Below, in pieces: positions 1 through 16,979 of a stretch of DNA of 64,000 nucleotides; position 1 is the first letter of the stretch, and every line of letters starts with the position of its first letter. A program made the position numbers and the translations under genes. The stretch is from Thamnaconus septentrionalis (Eukaryota > Chordata > Actinopteri > Tetraodontiformes > Monacanthidae): contig CM020511.1 of assembly GCA_009823395.1 (NCBI GenBank), positions 20,504,001-20,568,000 of the forward strand, given 5' to 3'. The notes under the pieces are model-generated. The model did no database searches and had not been told where the DNA came from. It worked only from the letters and a program-made list of their open reading frames with translations.

Positions 1-653
1 CTGTTGCAAAAACGACTGGAGGCCTTTCATGCGCTCGCTGATCTGCTGAGCGCTGTTCAGGCTGAAGAAGGGGTTCTTCGGGGGCAGCTTGGGCAGCTGC
101 ACCCTGCGAAAGACAAGAAAAAACAATACAAAAAAACAAACAAACAGTCAACTCAACGAAAAACTCAAGGGGGATTCAGTTTACATGCCAAGCAAATGTC
201 TTCTTACATGAGCAGTGAATTGGCCTGCAGCGTCTGCCGTAGCCACACGAACTCACTGTACCTCCTCCTGACGCTGGAGATCTTCTTGGTGAAGTGCACG
301 CTGTCGGCCTACCGACAGGAGTGAAAAGTCATATTACAGGGGTGAGAACAGCAATCTTGCGCATTTTTTAAATCTTGTTTACTTACGTGCAGGCAGATCT
401 CATAGTCTATGTAGGCGTGCCAGAAGTCAGTCTTCTGTATGCGAGGGTCCCGCACCCAGACGCTGACCGCCTGCTGCATGGATGGAGGTTTTGGGAGACG
501 CACTTGTAGAGAGTGCAGTGCAGTCGCAGGGGAGGAAGCTTTATTGACAGATAGAGGAAGTGCTGAGACACATAAAGAAAGAGGATGAGAAAAAAAATCC
601 CCAAATAAAATCTCCTGTAGTGACTTCTGTTTTTTCTTTTCATCAGAGCAAAA

Positions 654-742
<89 letters not shown>

Positions 743-767
743 AAATATTCACACCTACCGGCTTCAT
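1..767 (-). CDS. snx10: Sorting nexin 10 (partial, 5' exons only)
   Basis: SNX10 is a small PX-domain protein that binds endosomal phosphoinositides and acts in endolysosomal trafficking. Three exons read cleanly on the minus strand: 473-387 (29 codons, containing [12 protein letters not shown] and YIDYEIC), 308-208 (containing [15 protein letters not shown], the core PX motif) and 103 to the window edge ([13 protein letters not shown]). All have GT-AG borders and matching phases. The RRRY motif and the PKLPPK loop are the usual phosphoinositide-binding elements of PX domains. The motifs match SNX10 better than SNX11. A possible start exon is 767-759 (codons M-K-P, donor GTAGGT), which joins in frame to 473; an alternative start is the ATG at 479 just upstream of that acceptor. 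The C-terminal half lies beyond base 1. The gene lies downstream of, and co-oriented with, the CBX3-like gene, as in human 7p15. The identity is firm; the first exon is tentative. Confidence 0.85.
656..737. repeat. (TA)n microsatellite
   Basis: About 80 bp of alternating TA with a short CACA interruption near 687. It lies in the putative first intron of snx10, only about 20 bp from the proposed first-exon donor. Confidence 0.95.
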
Positions 768-2449
768 AGAATGGCGGGTTTTCCTCCCTGCCTGCGTTGC
801 CTCGGACTCAGCACTGCTCGAGGCTCATGTGATGCCAGCATTTTATTCTCATCTTTACAATCCTGGAGCAAAGGTTCCCAAACAGTCTCAGGAGCGAGAT
901 AAGCTCCTCCCCGCAGTGCTCACTTCCTACTGACCGCTATAAGCTGTAATCCTTGGCCCAATAAGTCAATATGACTTTACTGCCAGACGTCACCTAAATG
1001 CTCTGACTTGCAGTTTATAATCAAAAAAACAGTCGCAGAGTCCAGTGACCCTTTTCAAAGGTCATATAGTACAGACACTATCACTACCTCTTCTTTCAAA
1101 TTCCACATTCAGTGTAGAGTTGATAAATGATCTAAAACACTCCCGAAAAATCTCTGGGAACAGCAAAGTTAGCCCTCTGTTTGAAGCGTCCCATGAAAAA
1201 TGCTGCATCTAACCTTTCAGTTTTGGACCGTCCTCATGTTTACGAGGGACCAGAACGAACACGGTCTCAGAGTGGTCTGCCTGGCAGTGAAGTCACCAAC
1301 CTGGGAGAGTTATCAGAGCCGCATGTGACATCACAAAGGGCTGATTTCAAGAAATATAACAATTTCGGAATTCAGTAGGAAACAGAGGCGATGCAAAGCT
1401 GGCCTCAAAGGAGCATGACTTTAGATTGTGATTGAGCAAGTGAAAAAAATAAATAAATAAATAAACAAACAAAAGTAAACAAAAGTCTTTTTTTTAATTC
1501 ACAGACTTCACAGATCATTGGTCAACAGTGACAGTAACTCAACAGTAACAGTGTTTTAGGAGGTTGAAGGTTCATCATAATGTCCCATTACAGTCATGTG
1601 AGACATGTCGCGTCATGATTTTGTGTGTTTAACCTCCACGGACCTGTGAAACAAAAAGCCTCGTATCTAAAGTGCTACATTGAACTGATTAGCCGTCACA
1701 GGAACACGACAGTCGTTTTCAACATTTGGTGACTTCAGTAGAAATGCTTTTGACATTTTTAGTAATCCAACCAGGTTTTTTTTTTTTTTTTTAAAGATAA
1801 AAACAAAACAAGACATACAAATATTAGTATCATTTGGTGATTAGCAGCTGGAAAACCATGAGGGGGCACTTTCTCTTTTTTTTTCTAAATATTTAAAATA
1901 AACCACATCGGTCAAACAGATATATGGTCAAAGTTGTGGCTACAAACATCAGACAGAATATGACCTCTACCACAACACCTGAAAAACAACCAAACTAAAC
2001 ACCGACCACCTCCAGACTAGACTGCAGGTGGTTCACTTAGTTTACAGTGTTTTGGAAACACACAAAACAACCAGGGTGCTTATAGCTACACAAACCTGGA
2101 GGTTAATATTTGACAGTCAAATACTGTGAGAACAGAAAAACACATTTCCACAGTGATAGGTGTCGTCCCACTTGAGACCTAAGCTGCTACGGGGGGTAGT
2201 GGGCTTTCAGCGTGGGCCGCCGGCAAACTCCAAGGTTAGTGTTGACTCTCCATTGCGTTGTCAGGCAAAGGCGCGGAGACCTCGGTGAGCACCAGGGGAC
2301 GCTGCATCCCCGCCGGGGACCTCGCGCCTGCCAGGATCGCGGCACAATTTCACACAGCACGCCTCTAATGTCAGCTGAAGGAGGAGCGGCGGATGGAGGT
2401 TAGGCTAAGCTTCAGGTGAGCGCCGACAGCTGTTTATCGGTGTGCCGCT

Positions 2450-2451
<2 letters not shown>
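768..2451. other. snx10/cbx3 intergenic stretch
   Basis: No coding exon is recognised here. The stretch should hold the snx10 promoter (minus strand) and the 3' UTR and polyadenylation region of the cbx3-like gene. It is AT-rich, with short A and T runs (for example 1446-1470 and 1775-1794) and one short (AAAT)n tract. No clear minus-strand AATAAA could be assigned to cbx3. Confidence 0.5.

Positions 2452-2529
<78 letters not shown>
2452..2529 (-). repeat. (GT)39 microsatellite in the 3' UTR, abutting the cbx3 stop codon
   Basis: On the plus strand this is (AC)n. In the sense of the cbx3-like transcript it is (GU)n of about 78 nt, starting one nucleotide after the TGA at 2533-2531. It therefore forms the very beginning of the predicted 3' UTR. 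Confidence 0.95.
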
Positions 2530-6827
<4,298 letters not shown>

Positions 6828-6829
6828 CT

Positions 6830-7520
6830 AGCGTCTCGTGCCCCCTGTTGCTGGGGGAAATAAACGGCCAGGTGGCGGGTAGCGCGTGCACCGCTCACGA
6901 CGGCGCTGCTCCACCTGCCGTCGACGCGCCAACACTTCCGCCGACAGTCGAGACGCGACACGTTCGTTTTCGTGAGGTGGCGGAGGAAGGCTCTCGATAA
7001 AGGGACGCGCGAACGCGACAGGGAGACATGAAAGGACTACGTGATGCGCACGGAACAATCAGTACGCACGTACGTTACGTACACGTACCCTGGCCCGGTG
7101 TTTGTTTACACTCGGCGGACAAGTCTGCTGTTGCGGCTCCGCTCGGGGAGGAATCCGCACGGAGGGACCGAGACACCGCCTACTGCTCCTGCTCCTGCTG
7201 CTGTCGTCGTCGCGGGGCCTCACGGACGCCTCCCTAGACCCTTGTTTTCCACGCGCCGGGCAACTTTTAGTGAATGAGTTGCAATCAAAGATGGCCGTTT
7301 GTGTGTGGATGCTCGGAGGAAGTGGTTGCCAAGGGAAAAGGTCATGCCAGGAAAGAGCAGGAGGAGACGACGGGGACGCGCACGTCGCCCGCCAATCAGG
7401 GAGCAGTCCGCTCGTCCCTGTCTCCGCCCCTCGCCAGCCCCGCCCCCACCCGCCTCTACCCGCCTACCCGCTCCGCCTGCCCTGCCACCCTACGGCCGTT
7501 TGAGGAACATGGGAGCGAGT
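6830..7520. promoter_or_regulatory. CpG-rich region, probable cbx3-like promoter and 5' UTR
   Basis: CpG dinucleotides are dense here compared with the flanks (for example 6885-7025, 7110-7260 and 7365-7500), with an ACGTACGT-rich patch at 7068-7088 and C-rich GC-box-like stretches at 7425-7480. It lies directly upstream of the minus-strand cbx3 ATG exon. In mammals the equivalent CpG island is shared with the divergent gene HNRNPA2B1, but no RRM-coding exon was recognised to the right of it. The exact transcription start cannot be fixed from sequence. Confidence 0.55.
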
Positions 7521-8091
7521 GTGTGCACGGTCCTATAGAATTTAAGGCGGGAGCCGTGTTTACGTTTGTGTGTTTTCTTCTGTTGGGGTTGATGAAAACA
7601 TCTAAAACAACTTTCTAAATCCAAAAACTTCTTATTGTTATATTTTGTAATTGCAGCGTTTATAGTGTTTTCACTCAGAGTACAGGAAGACATTTAGACA
7701 AAAAGCATTGCAAATTGTCAAAGAAGCTAAATCTAATTTACCATATTTACAAAAATAAATAAATAATAATTTACACATATGAAAATAAAAGCTTAAAGAG
7801 CAGCTTATTGCAGAAAATAATACTTTGCAACTCTACATTGTGAGTTGCAGACCTTCAGAGACTTTTTTTTTTTTTGATGTGGTGATGTTTCCTAATGCAC
7901 TAAAAAGGCCAATTAGGCCATTTTTTGTAACTCAGAACTCATGATATTATAAAATCTGTGACTCCATCCATATTATGATCAATATTAAATTGATGAACTC
8001 TCACTTTTAAATTAATTGTAATATTAATGTCTTAGGATCAAAATATTTTTGCATTTTATTTTCACCTGAATTTGAGGAGAGAATGATCTGT

Positions 8092-8092
<1 letters not shown>

Positions 8093-8185
<93 letters not shown>
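8093..8185. repeat. (TAA)n microsatellite
   Basis: An uninterrupted TAA/AAT trinucleotide array of about 31 units. Confidence 0.97.
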
Positions 8186-10948
8186 GTCCATTTGTTTTTA
8201 AATTTCCAATTTATTTTTATAATGGATCTCGTGCTTTTTTCTTGCAGCCTTTTTGCGGAGGGTACATCCTCACTCCAGGACCTCCTCAGCAGCACTGAAC
8301 AGCTCTGAGAAAAGCAGCCTTCGGTGGGGTTGATTGGCAGCTCCCTTCCAGCCAATAGGGAACTTCTAAATTCAGTGATTGGCTGAGTGAGGATCCCAAA
8401 CCAAGCCTTCTCACAATACTTTGCCAAGTTTTCCATCCTTCCATTGCCAGTTCCTTCTCATTGATTATGAACACAGCCAATAGAGGGCGCCTTCGGCTCG
8501 TACGGTAATGGGTTTGGTTTAAGTGCACCTCTGCAAATGAGAATGGATTTATGCAGCAGGCAAGTCGCTGGCGCTGCAAACTCTAAGAACAAAAGGTGGA
8601 TCCACAGCGGAGCTTCTTTCCTGAAACACTTTCATCCCCAACACAGTCTTATGCAACCCTTGGTACATTTCCTCTAGAAATGTTGTCATGCATGTTACGG
8701 CTGCAGTACCACAGAAATGCAAAACAGCACTGGGGCTTCCTGCGCTGAAAGCAGCACACGTCGCAGCTGAAAATCAATGCAATAGTTTAATTTCCAACAG
8801 TAAAACAGGAGAAGGTAGCCTCCAGGGACATGATTAAAAGTGTTCCTGGGAAAACGCTCTGCTAGCTGCTGCATGGAAGATGAATGTGGGATGCATCGTT
8901 CCAGGAAAAGCCTATTGATCACAGTCTCAGAGGGGCTAGGACACAGGTTTAATGCAGGCTGCAGGTCAATGCACACATGAGGTCCACTCAAGCAGAGAAA
9001 GCTAACATGGAGACTTCTGGTCGCCAGGAACTGATTCAAGTCTCTACTGACAGAGCCAAGGTGGGAACTTTGCTCCTGTAATCAATCACTGCCGCTGGTC
9101 TGAGGAAGTTTTCAACAACTCCACGCTGGTTCCTTCCTGTTCCCTCTGCAGCACTCCCTAAAGAAGATCTCTGTCCACACCAAGTCATTAGAGAAACTTT
9201 CTGCCCGTGTCCCCTGCACTTCATTTATCCCCAATCACTTTGTTTTTGTTCAACCGGATGACAAGAGTTAAATCGTAAAATTAACATTTCTACAAATTAC
9301 CAGCTAGTCCTGGCTAATTTAGGTGTCTGAATGTTTGTTTTTTTAACAGTTAGAACTAATTGATGTTAGCAATGTTTGGGTTGGCAGATTTTAAAATCCT
9401 CGTATGTTTATTGTTTAAAGGGACACCAGGCCAACAGATTGAAATGTCGGTAGATTTAACATAGTTTTACAACAGTTAAAATACTAAAAATACAAGGTGG
9501 AATATTGTAGTGAAGGTGTACCACTCCCATCAGTCAACAAACAAAATAGGTGTGAGACCTGAATAGGTTACACAATCACTCAAAAACCCTAGAATAATGA
9601 CATTTAATGACAATCGCTAGAATTGAGATTCTGAAACGAAAGAAAAAGAATATGAGTGTGAGGTGATGGCGTCATTAGCAACCGGCAACCTGTAAAAACA
9701 CGTTTTGGCAAGTGCTGCCATTGTTTTCACACTTTTCACACCAGAACTATAAACCATTGGGGCACGTCCTGGTTGCCATGAGCAGAATGTATGTGCTCCT
9801 CATGAGTTAAAGCAGAGACCAAGGTAAGACATGTGTTGGTTATCTGCTGTACGTTCTGCTGTTGCCCCCTGACCCCCTCCTGTCAGCTCTTTTTGGGTTT
9901 ACTGCTAGTAGCCATAGTAACTGTGCAGCTAATAGGGCTGAGCTGTCACTGCACGCACGGGAATGTCAGAAATGCATGCAGTGAGGTCCTCCCTGGATTT
10001 ACTGCTCCGCTACAGTACGAATCACTTTGGGGTTATCCTAACTGACCCCCTGACTTGGAAGTATCTCAGCTTTTGCCGCGACGGAAAGCACAATTCAGCT
10101 CTGAACCAGGGAATGATAAAACCTGCATGTTCACAAAGGTGATTTGTGAATTTTTATCTTTTTGTGGCTCAAACCTACCAAGATGAGAATCGACAAACTT
10201 GACAAAGTGGAAATTAATCCATTGCTGTGCTGTGCGCTCTCCCGCTATGACACTCTTTTGCTATATTCCCAAGCCTCCCAGCATGCAAACCTACCAAAAT
10301 CATCTGCTTTCAACTACTGCGCCGCTGTAAAAACAATTAAATGACAGCCTGGTCTTGTAGGAGTTAGACTTTAAGGGGATTTTACATTTGACATGCGTGG
10401 TTATAAATCACACTTTATGTTTTGCGTGTGAATGTAAGCCGCATGACTAGACATCATCCACCGACGACTGATTTGTGGCTTGTGTTTGTGCCTCAAACCC
10501 AACCTGAGTTTGCCCAGGGAGCTCAAAATGAAATACAGATGTTGATGAAATGACATGCTCCGGCGTAGTGCGGGAAAAGAAATATTGCCGTCATTGTGCC
10601 GTCGTTCCCTAAATCCGCTGGGCTCCCCCACCCCACCGCCTCCTCCGAACTCCACCTCTCGGACCAGCACATTCCAGGGGCCCACTGTGAATGCAGCCCT
10701 CTGGTAGGCAGGACTTGTGAACCATCCTGTCGGGGCAGAAGCGAGTCCAGATGGCTGGACCCTGCTGTGAGTAGCCGTGGACGGAGTGAGTAGTGGTCTG
10801 TGAGGCTGACTTGGCCCCTTTTCACTGGCGCGGGGGCCCCTGTGGTGTTTCCCCTCAGCGTCGCTCCGAGGCAATCTCCAGTTACGGCGGAACGAGGACG
10901 TTCGCGCTGGTCAGCTTCTTCTCACTGAGTCTCGCTGTGTCTCGGACA

Positions 10949-10986
10949 CCATCGATACTGCGTTGGTGAAAGCACAGTATCGATGG
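10949..10986. repeat. 12-bp perfect inverted repeat
   Basis: CCATCGATACTG (10949-10960) and CAGTATCGATGG (10975-10986) are separated by 14 nt. The arms could form a hairpin or serve as a symmetric protein-binding site. Confidence 0.8.
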
Positions 10987-11121
10987 CTGCTGAGGAAAAA
11001 ACGACTGATCTACACACACTCTCATTGGCTGATCGATCGAGTGCTTTTCTGTAATGATTATTTAGGTGGACACGCACAGGAGTGTCAGATGTTTACTGTC
11101 ACTAAGTGGACTGATAAGGAC

Positions 11122-11163
11122 GTGATCCGATGGTGATCCCAGGTGATCCGATGGTGATCCCAG
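11122..11163. repeat. 21-bp tandem duplication
   Basis: The unit GTGATCCGATGGTGATCCCAG occurs twice head to tail with no mismatch. Each unit itself contains two GGTGATCC-like half units. Confidence 0.9.
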
Positions 11164-12066
11164 GTTTTTGCGTGATTGCAGCAACGTCAGACAATAAGGT
11201 GCCTTTTCATCAGTAATATTGGAAAATAGGGCAGGAATGGGGACCACCTGGATTTGCTGGCAGGAGTCTGTCTCCTGTTTTGGAACACTTAAAGTGGCCC
11301 CAGATACATGGCCGTGTGTTATTCAATCCCTCGTACAGGACGGGAAGGCTCAAGGGGGGTAGTTACCGCTGTGATTTGTGTCAAAAGAGTTAGTGGGGAG
11401 TGAATACAAGCAGGAATGTATCCCGGTTGTATTCGTGTCACCGGAGGGTTTGTTGAGAAAATTGGGGAGATTGACTTTCAGACCACAACTGTTCACATTC
11501 ACATTGCCCAGGTTCTTCAGTGAAGGCTGAGTGGTTCAGCTTCTTTATAGTAAGGCTGTTCACTTTTTTTTTAATCCTGCAGCCAACTCTCAAGAGGTGA
11601 AGTGCTGTGGGTTAAATATTACAGCGACTCCCTGTTCAGCCGAGTGAAACCTCCCTGAAATAAGAGAAATGTTGGTTTGGGATTTGTTGTCATGAAGTGG
11701 TCTGACCACAATGATAAAGCTCAGCAAGTAAAAACTGACATTGGGAAAGTAATAGGACAGTGTATTTTCCATGAAGGAGCTATGCAGGCAATATTCATCT
11801 TATTAGACTTTTGGGGAAATACACATTTGACCACATACCGAAGTAGAGTTGGCTTTAAACTGCGAGTAAAACGTGTTCTCCCTTGTCGTCTGTTTAAATG
11901 TGGTTCTCCTGCTGGTTCTGTCTGTTATCTCAGTGGAGGGATAAGTGATGGAACAGGGTCAGTGCTCAGTACACGGGTGCACATGCAGCCCCTTTAAACA
12001 ATTAACAACACTATACATGTAATGTGAACATGATGATGATTAAAATAATAAGGAGTTTTATAATTG

Positions 12067-12185
12067 TTAGTCTGGTTTTAACTGCTAGATTGGTTTGATC
12101 ATTTGAGTTTTCCTGTTTTGTTTGTGTTGAATTGCCTGATCTTAGTCTGGTTTTAACTGCTAGATTGGTTTGATCGTTTGAGTTC
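12067..12185. repeat. Direct repeat of about 44 bp with a 75-bp period
   Basis: The segment beginning TTAGTCTGGTTTTAACTGC at 12067 recurs at 12142 with a single A/G difference over about 44 bp. The spacer between copies is not repeated, which suggests a local duplication. Confidence 0.85.
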
Positions 12186-13145
12186 TTTTTATTAGAAACA
12201 AGAGTACAACTCTCGAGTAAACTTGAGGAAACTGAGGGGGGGAAAAAAATCTACATCTTGTAATTTTGTATCTTTTTATGCTGTTTGTAGTAGCAGCAAA
12301 AGTTTACAAGACCAGTAAAAACATACACATTGTGTAATTTGTGCTGCAGCAGAACTAGAATGAATGAATGAATGTCCATTGTCATTCAGATATTGTTTAT
12401 TACCTCAACAGCACATTTTGGTCGGTACAGTTTGGAATTGCTGGCTCTCTCGATGGCTTGAACATAGAGGTGGACTGGAGAATTTCCTCTACTAGTTAGC
12501 CAACCAAGTGGCTCGTTCGTGGGGATAAACAGGTGGGGACTTTTTGTCCCTGTGCCTCTTAGCTGGGGGTTTCCGCTCCACAACACGGAGCCCATCGGAT
12601 CTTGTAACAGCGTGATTGACGGCTGAATGGCACCAATGACAATTGACTCCCATTCCCCCAAAGGCCAATGTGGCATTGAGAGAATGGCCAAGAGTTGATG
12701 GGAGACAGCTCGCCTTTGAACCCAGAGGGACTACCCCCACCTTCCTGTTCTTCTCTTTCTCTCCCACTCCCCCTGTTTGCCATTCTCCAGACTTTTCTTT
12801 GAGTGTTTTGGAGCCCGGACGTTAGAGCGAGGGAAAAATGTGGGCAGGGCAAACAGAGTCTTTTCACAGTGACATAGAGGAAATGTGTCCGTCAGCGTTA
12901 AAATCTGATTTTACTTTCAGTAAATTTAATTCCACAATATTGACCACAACATAGATTATGGTTTCCCGAGAAGTGCTACTGGACAGAGTTCTTACATTTT
13001 CCAAAATCCTATAAAATTTCTGAAAAGAAGTTAACCACAACAAAGTTATTCTGTTTAGAACTTGGAATAGAACGAACAGGCCAGGGTGTGTCCAACAGAA
13101 CCAATAGTTCAACTGTCCCAATGTGGTTTCTTTGACACTACATCT

Positions 13146-13190
13146 AGTTTCAAGTTTCAAGTTTTATTTGTCACATGCATGAAAGCACAA
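13146..13190. repeat. Interspersed-repeat fragment
   Basis: The motif TTCAAGTTTTATTTGTCACATG is characteristic of a high-copy retroposon end in many fish genomes. Only a short fragment is present, and the family is assigned from memory of the motif. Confidence 0.4.
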
Positions 13191-16100
13191 GTACAGCAGC
13201 AGTGAATCTATCAACTAACAGGGTGGTCCTCCAAGGTTTCCAAAGAGCTGGACTCTTCCCCTCTATTGGACTGGATCTCTAAGAGAAGGTTCTAAAAGGC
13301 AAAGCTTAACGGCTGCTCTAGATGACTGTGTGTAGCGTATTGACGATGCAGTTTTCACAATCTCATTTAACTTGTATAGAGTTGTATATATTTATGGCTA
13401 AGAGCATATTTTGTCATATGCTTACTTTTAAATCTATAAAATGTGCTTGTGATCTTTTGAGAAGTAACATATTAACGAAACACATCTGAGTCTGGACTGT
13501 CACTATGCTATGTCACTATGCTTCTTTATGTCATCCTTGTATGAATCAGTGGGTTTTGAACAACAGACTCACAGCGACAGCCAGTTGGCAGACAGCTAAA
13601 GAGTCTCAGAGCGTCACCGCGACCTCAGAAAACCCGCCTGCCACTGCCCAGCTGCCGAGCGTCTCCACTCATCAATGGCAGCGCCGCAAACCACCGGATC
13701 CAGGCTGTTGACCTCTCGCTCCTTCTGCTCTCACCGCTGTACACTTTGAACTTTGCATTTGCTTCACGTCCAATCAGGTTTAAACTGCTCAAAACCCACA
13801 TTTCCACTCTCAGTGTATGCAGGTTGCAGCGTCCGCTCAGCTCGGGTGTGGGGAGCCAGGCCTCTCCCTCTTACACGCAGTGTTTTTCTTTCGGGTCGTG
13901 GCGGTCTGAAGCTTTTCGTACTCGGCCATAGGTACTTTGACCGTGACTCGCTGCGGCCTGGCGTAGCAGCTCAGTGGAGGCTAAGTATTCCGTGTGAAGG
14001 CTCCAGTGTGAGGCCAACACATGGTGGGAAGAAGCAGCTCTTGACTAGCGCCATGCCGCCATCTGGAAAATAACAGCTTTAAGCAGGCCCTGCCAGCAAT
14101 TACCCTGCAGACTCCCAACAAAGACACGGAATGTACTGCGGTTGAAACGTGTGATAATTAATGAAGACAGGCCAGAGAAACTATTCCAGAGAGCCAGCAG
14201 TTTAGAATTGCTTCAAAACCCGAGGCTGGTTTTGTTTTTGGGGAGAGAGACGAGAGAAAAGATGACAGCGGTAGCTCTCTGTGTTTGTTCATGCGTTCAC
14301 TCATGATATCTTAATATAGAGTTTGTGCTAAAGTCACGACAGCTCAGTCAATTGGGGAAATAACCAGCTTTGTATAAAATTCAACAAAAACCTCACTCTG
14401 GTATTGAGGAGACAGTTTTTCAGGAACCCTCTGGTGGAATACTTGAAAAAATTGTCAAAGTTTTGAGGGAAGTGCTAAACCTAAGAAATGGTGACACACT
14501 TTTACTGGGGAAAAAGTCAGAGATGTGATATTTTTTGCACTTTGACGGCCAGTTTCTCCAAACATCTTAACTCTTTACCCCGGTGGAGAGTAGGGGAACT
14601 TGAGGAAAGCTTTAAGGTTTACATAAACTAATGGAAAGACAGTCTTTTCATGATAAGATCAAGATGTTGCTGATGATGATTTGGCAACCCTACGTGACGG
14701 GAATAAATCTTTTGCTCGTGAACTTTGGTGCACTCGAGGTTTTGTTTTGCAACATTTTGTAAACTTTGCTCAAAGGCGGCCCACAAATTTTCTGTGACAA
14801 GCGCGGCAGAAATGCCTCTGAAAAGAAATCTCCTCCCGTTTTCTCTCTGCACAAATTGTTTTCTTAGCGACATTTCTCGTGGTGTTAGATGGGTCCCTCA
14901 AGATTATAGAGATTTTGCATAGACGTTCGTCGGCTAAATGCTTGTCTGAGTGTTTGAGGGACAGGGTGGGGTTGTGAACGGGATTTGTCTTTTGTGGTTG
15001 GACAGCAAAAACCGGTGTGTTTTGTTTTTTTTTCTCCTAAATTGTCAAACTGGCCCTTGAATAGTTCTGGAAGTGTGAAAGAAAAAGAAAAAAACAGAGA
15101 CATGACGCGTTAATCTCACATCTGAGGAGCACATCTCTGATGAAAACCACCGCTGCTCCAAGAGCAAAAACCGCCACTCATAACTGGACCGCTTTACACA
15201 TGAAATAGTCGGGCGTTGTGAAAATGACTCCCCGTATCTGCTCCTGCGCACGTGGGACCTGAAATCGGCAGAAAGCCACGAGCAGTCGCTGGTTCCGTTT
15301 GAACCTGAACCCGAGACGTGACTCGAGCCGGCGCTGATTTACAACGTCCATCCACCATCTGTCCTTTTAAATTAGGATCCTATCATTGGCTAATCTGGAA
15401 ACTGTTAGTCAGTGAGTCCTGGAAATAAATTGTTTTCAGCTGAAAGTAAAAGAAAAAAAGAAAAGGAGTTGGAACAAGTGCCAAAGCCCCCCGGGTGAAA
15501 TGCCATGTTTGGGCTGATACGCAGGAAACAGGCTCTTACCAGCCAGGAAATGAAGTGGCTAGCGCAGGCCGGGCTTATGTTTCCCCTCCTGCGTTCAAAC
15601 GGGCCTTTTTAGTGCGGAGACACCGGGGCTCCAGCTTTTGTTCACACGCAGCCAATAGTAAACAGTGCAGCGAGGCTTTTAAAGGCCTTTAAGTGCTTGT
15701 GATGGCTAAGCGCTGCGTTGCCACGAGGTCTTGAGTTTCTCAGACCTCCACAAATCAACCCCTTGCCCCCGCCGCTACCCCACCCCCACCATCTGACCGA
15801 AGGGGCGGGGGGAGCAGAGTGGGGGTGCAGTCGGCGGTCACGGTGGAAAAGACCCCGGACTAATTTATGAGGGAGCGAGGGAAACCACTTTGAACAGACA
15901 TTGAAATCCCAAATTCCTGCTACGTTTTAGATTCCTTGCAATAACTTTGGCAGAGCCAACACTTTAGACATAACAATAATAATAATAGATTTTATTTGTG
16001 GTCAAATCTCAAAAATGCTCACGAATCTAAGAATCTAGACGTGGCATTTCTGCTTTTTTTCAACCTGCTCAAGGAGGTTTAAAGTTCTTAGATTCTTGAG

Positions 16101-16979
16101 CATTTTATTTAATCTGTCTTTAAGAATTCATGCCTGTTTATGACATCTGCAGATCTTTTATAACTCTGTTTACGAAATCTGCAAAAACATTGAATATTTG
16201 AATATTTTATATCTACATGCCTTGAAGCCAACGATCAAAAAAAAGGTTTTCATAAAAAATAGTGTTGTCACTCGTGAGAAGTCAAAAAATAACAACAACC
16301 ATGAGATGAGAGATCTGTTTGTATAAGGGGAATAGGAAGCAGCCAGTGGCCGAGGGCTCTAATTGGACATGAGCCTGGACTGTGTGTTTTTGATGGGGGG
16401 GTCGACTGAATGAGACCTCCAGCCCACACCGTGTGACTGACGGTCCGCAGCACGACTTCTGGATGACAAGTGAAGCACAACAGCTTCCACCTGAATGAGC
16501 TTCTTGCAAAATGCAAGTCTGTTCATCCGAAGGCCTTTTTTCAGCCTCTGCTGCTCCAGCTTTGCACATGTGCTAAACACCAGCTTTGAAGCGCTGCGGC
16601 AGCTGCGAAAACTGAATTCATCACATTTTCTGTCTGACGTAGATGCTGCGATTGAATATGGAGCCATTTTACCGTTAGAAATTCACACTTGGAGCCCAAT
16701 TCTGATCATTTTGGGACAAAATTAAATGCCCACTTAAATTGTGAAGAAATTTATGAGAGTTTTGAAACACTTTGCCGCAAGAGGAAAACTCTGTGTTTAA
16801 AACCAGTGATACTTATTCTCTTGGGGACTGCGGATATTTTCAAAGTAACAACATGCAGGAATCCATCCACTCGGAGGTTGCTGTAGCTACTTCCCTCTCT
16901 GACCACAACAGCCTTCACTGTATAATGGTGCTACAGTGGAGTGCTGACAAAATACAGATTGTTACTGTAGTCCTGCTGA
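13191..16979. other. Gene-poor intergenic region
   Basis: No recognisable exon. It contains C-rich patches near 15765-15830, with otherwise mixed composition, and a small inverted repeat at 16010-16106. None of the reading frames here shows a recognisable domain. Confidence 0.5.
16010..16106. repeat. Short inverted-repeat element (about 97 bp)
   Basis: The left arm AAAATGCTCACGAATCTAAGAA and the reverse complement of the right arm (AAAATGCTCAAGAATCTAAGAA) differ at one position over 22 bp. The loop is about 45 bp. It resembles a tiny fold-back MITE or a transcript hairpin. Confidence 0.75.

Larger units (their letters stand above)
7521..13145. other. Gene-poor intergenic region
   Basis: No exon with recognisable protein similarity was found on either strand. 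The reading frames present are short and have no conserved domain, compositional signature or convincing splice context. Content is unique-looking AT-rich DNA plus the microsatellite and small repeats listed separately. Confidence 0.55.

Noticed and set aside
8062..8436. Poly-Tyr protein frame
   Set aside because: It is the translation of the (TAA)n array and has no other coding support.
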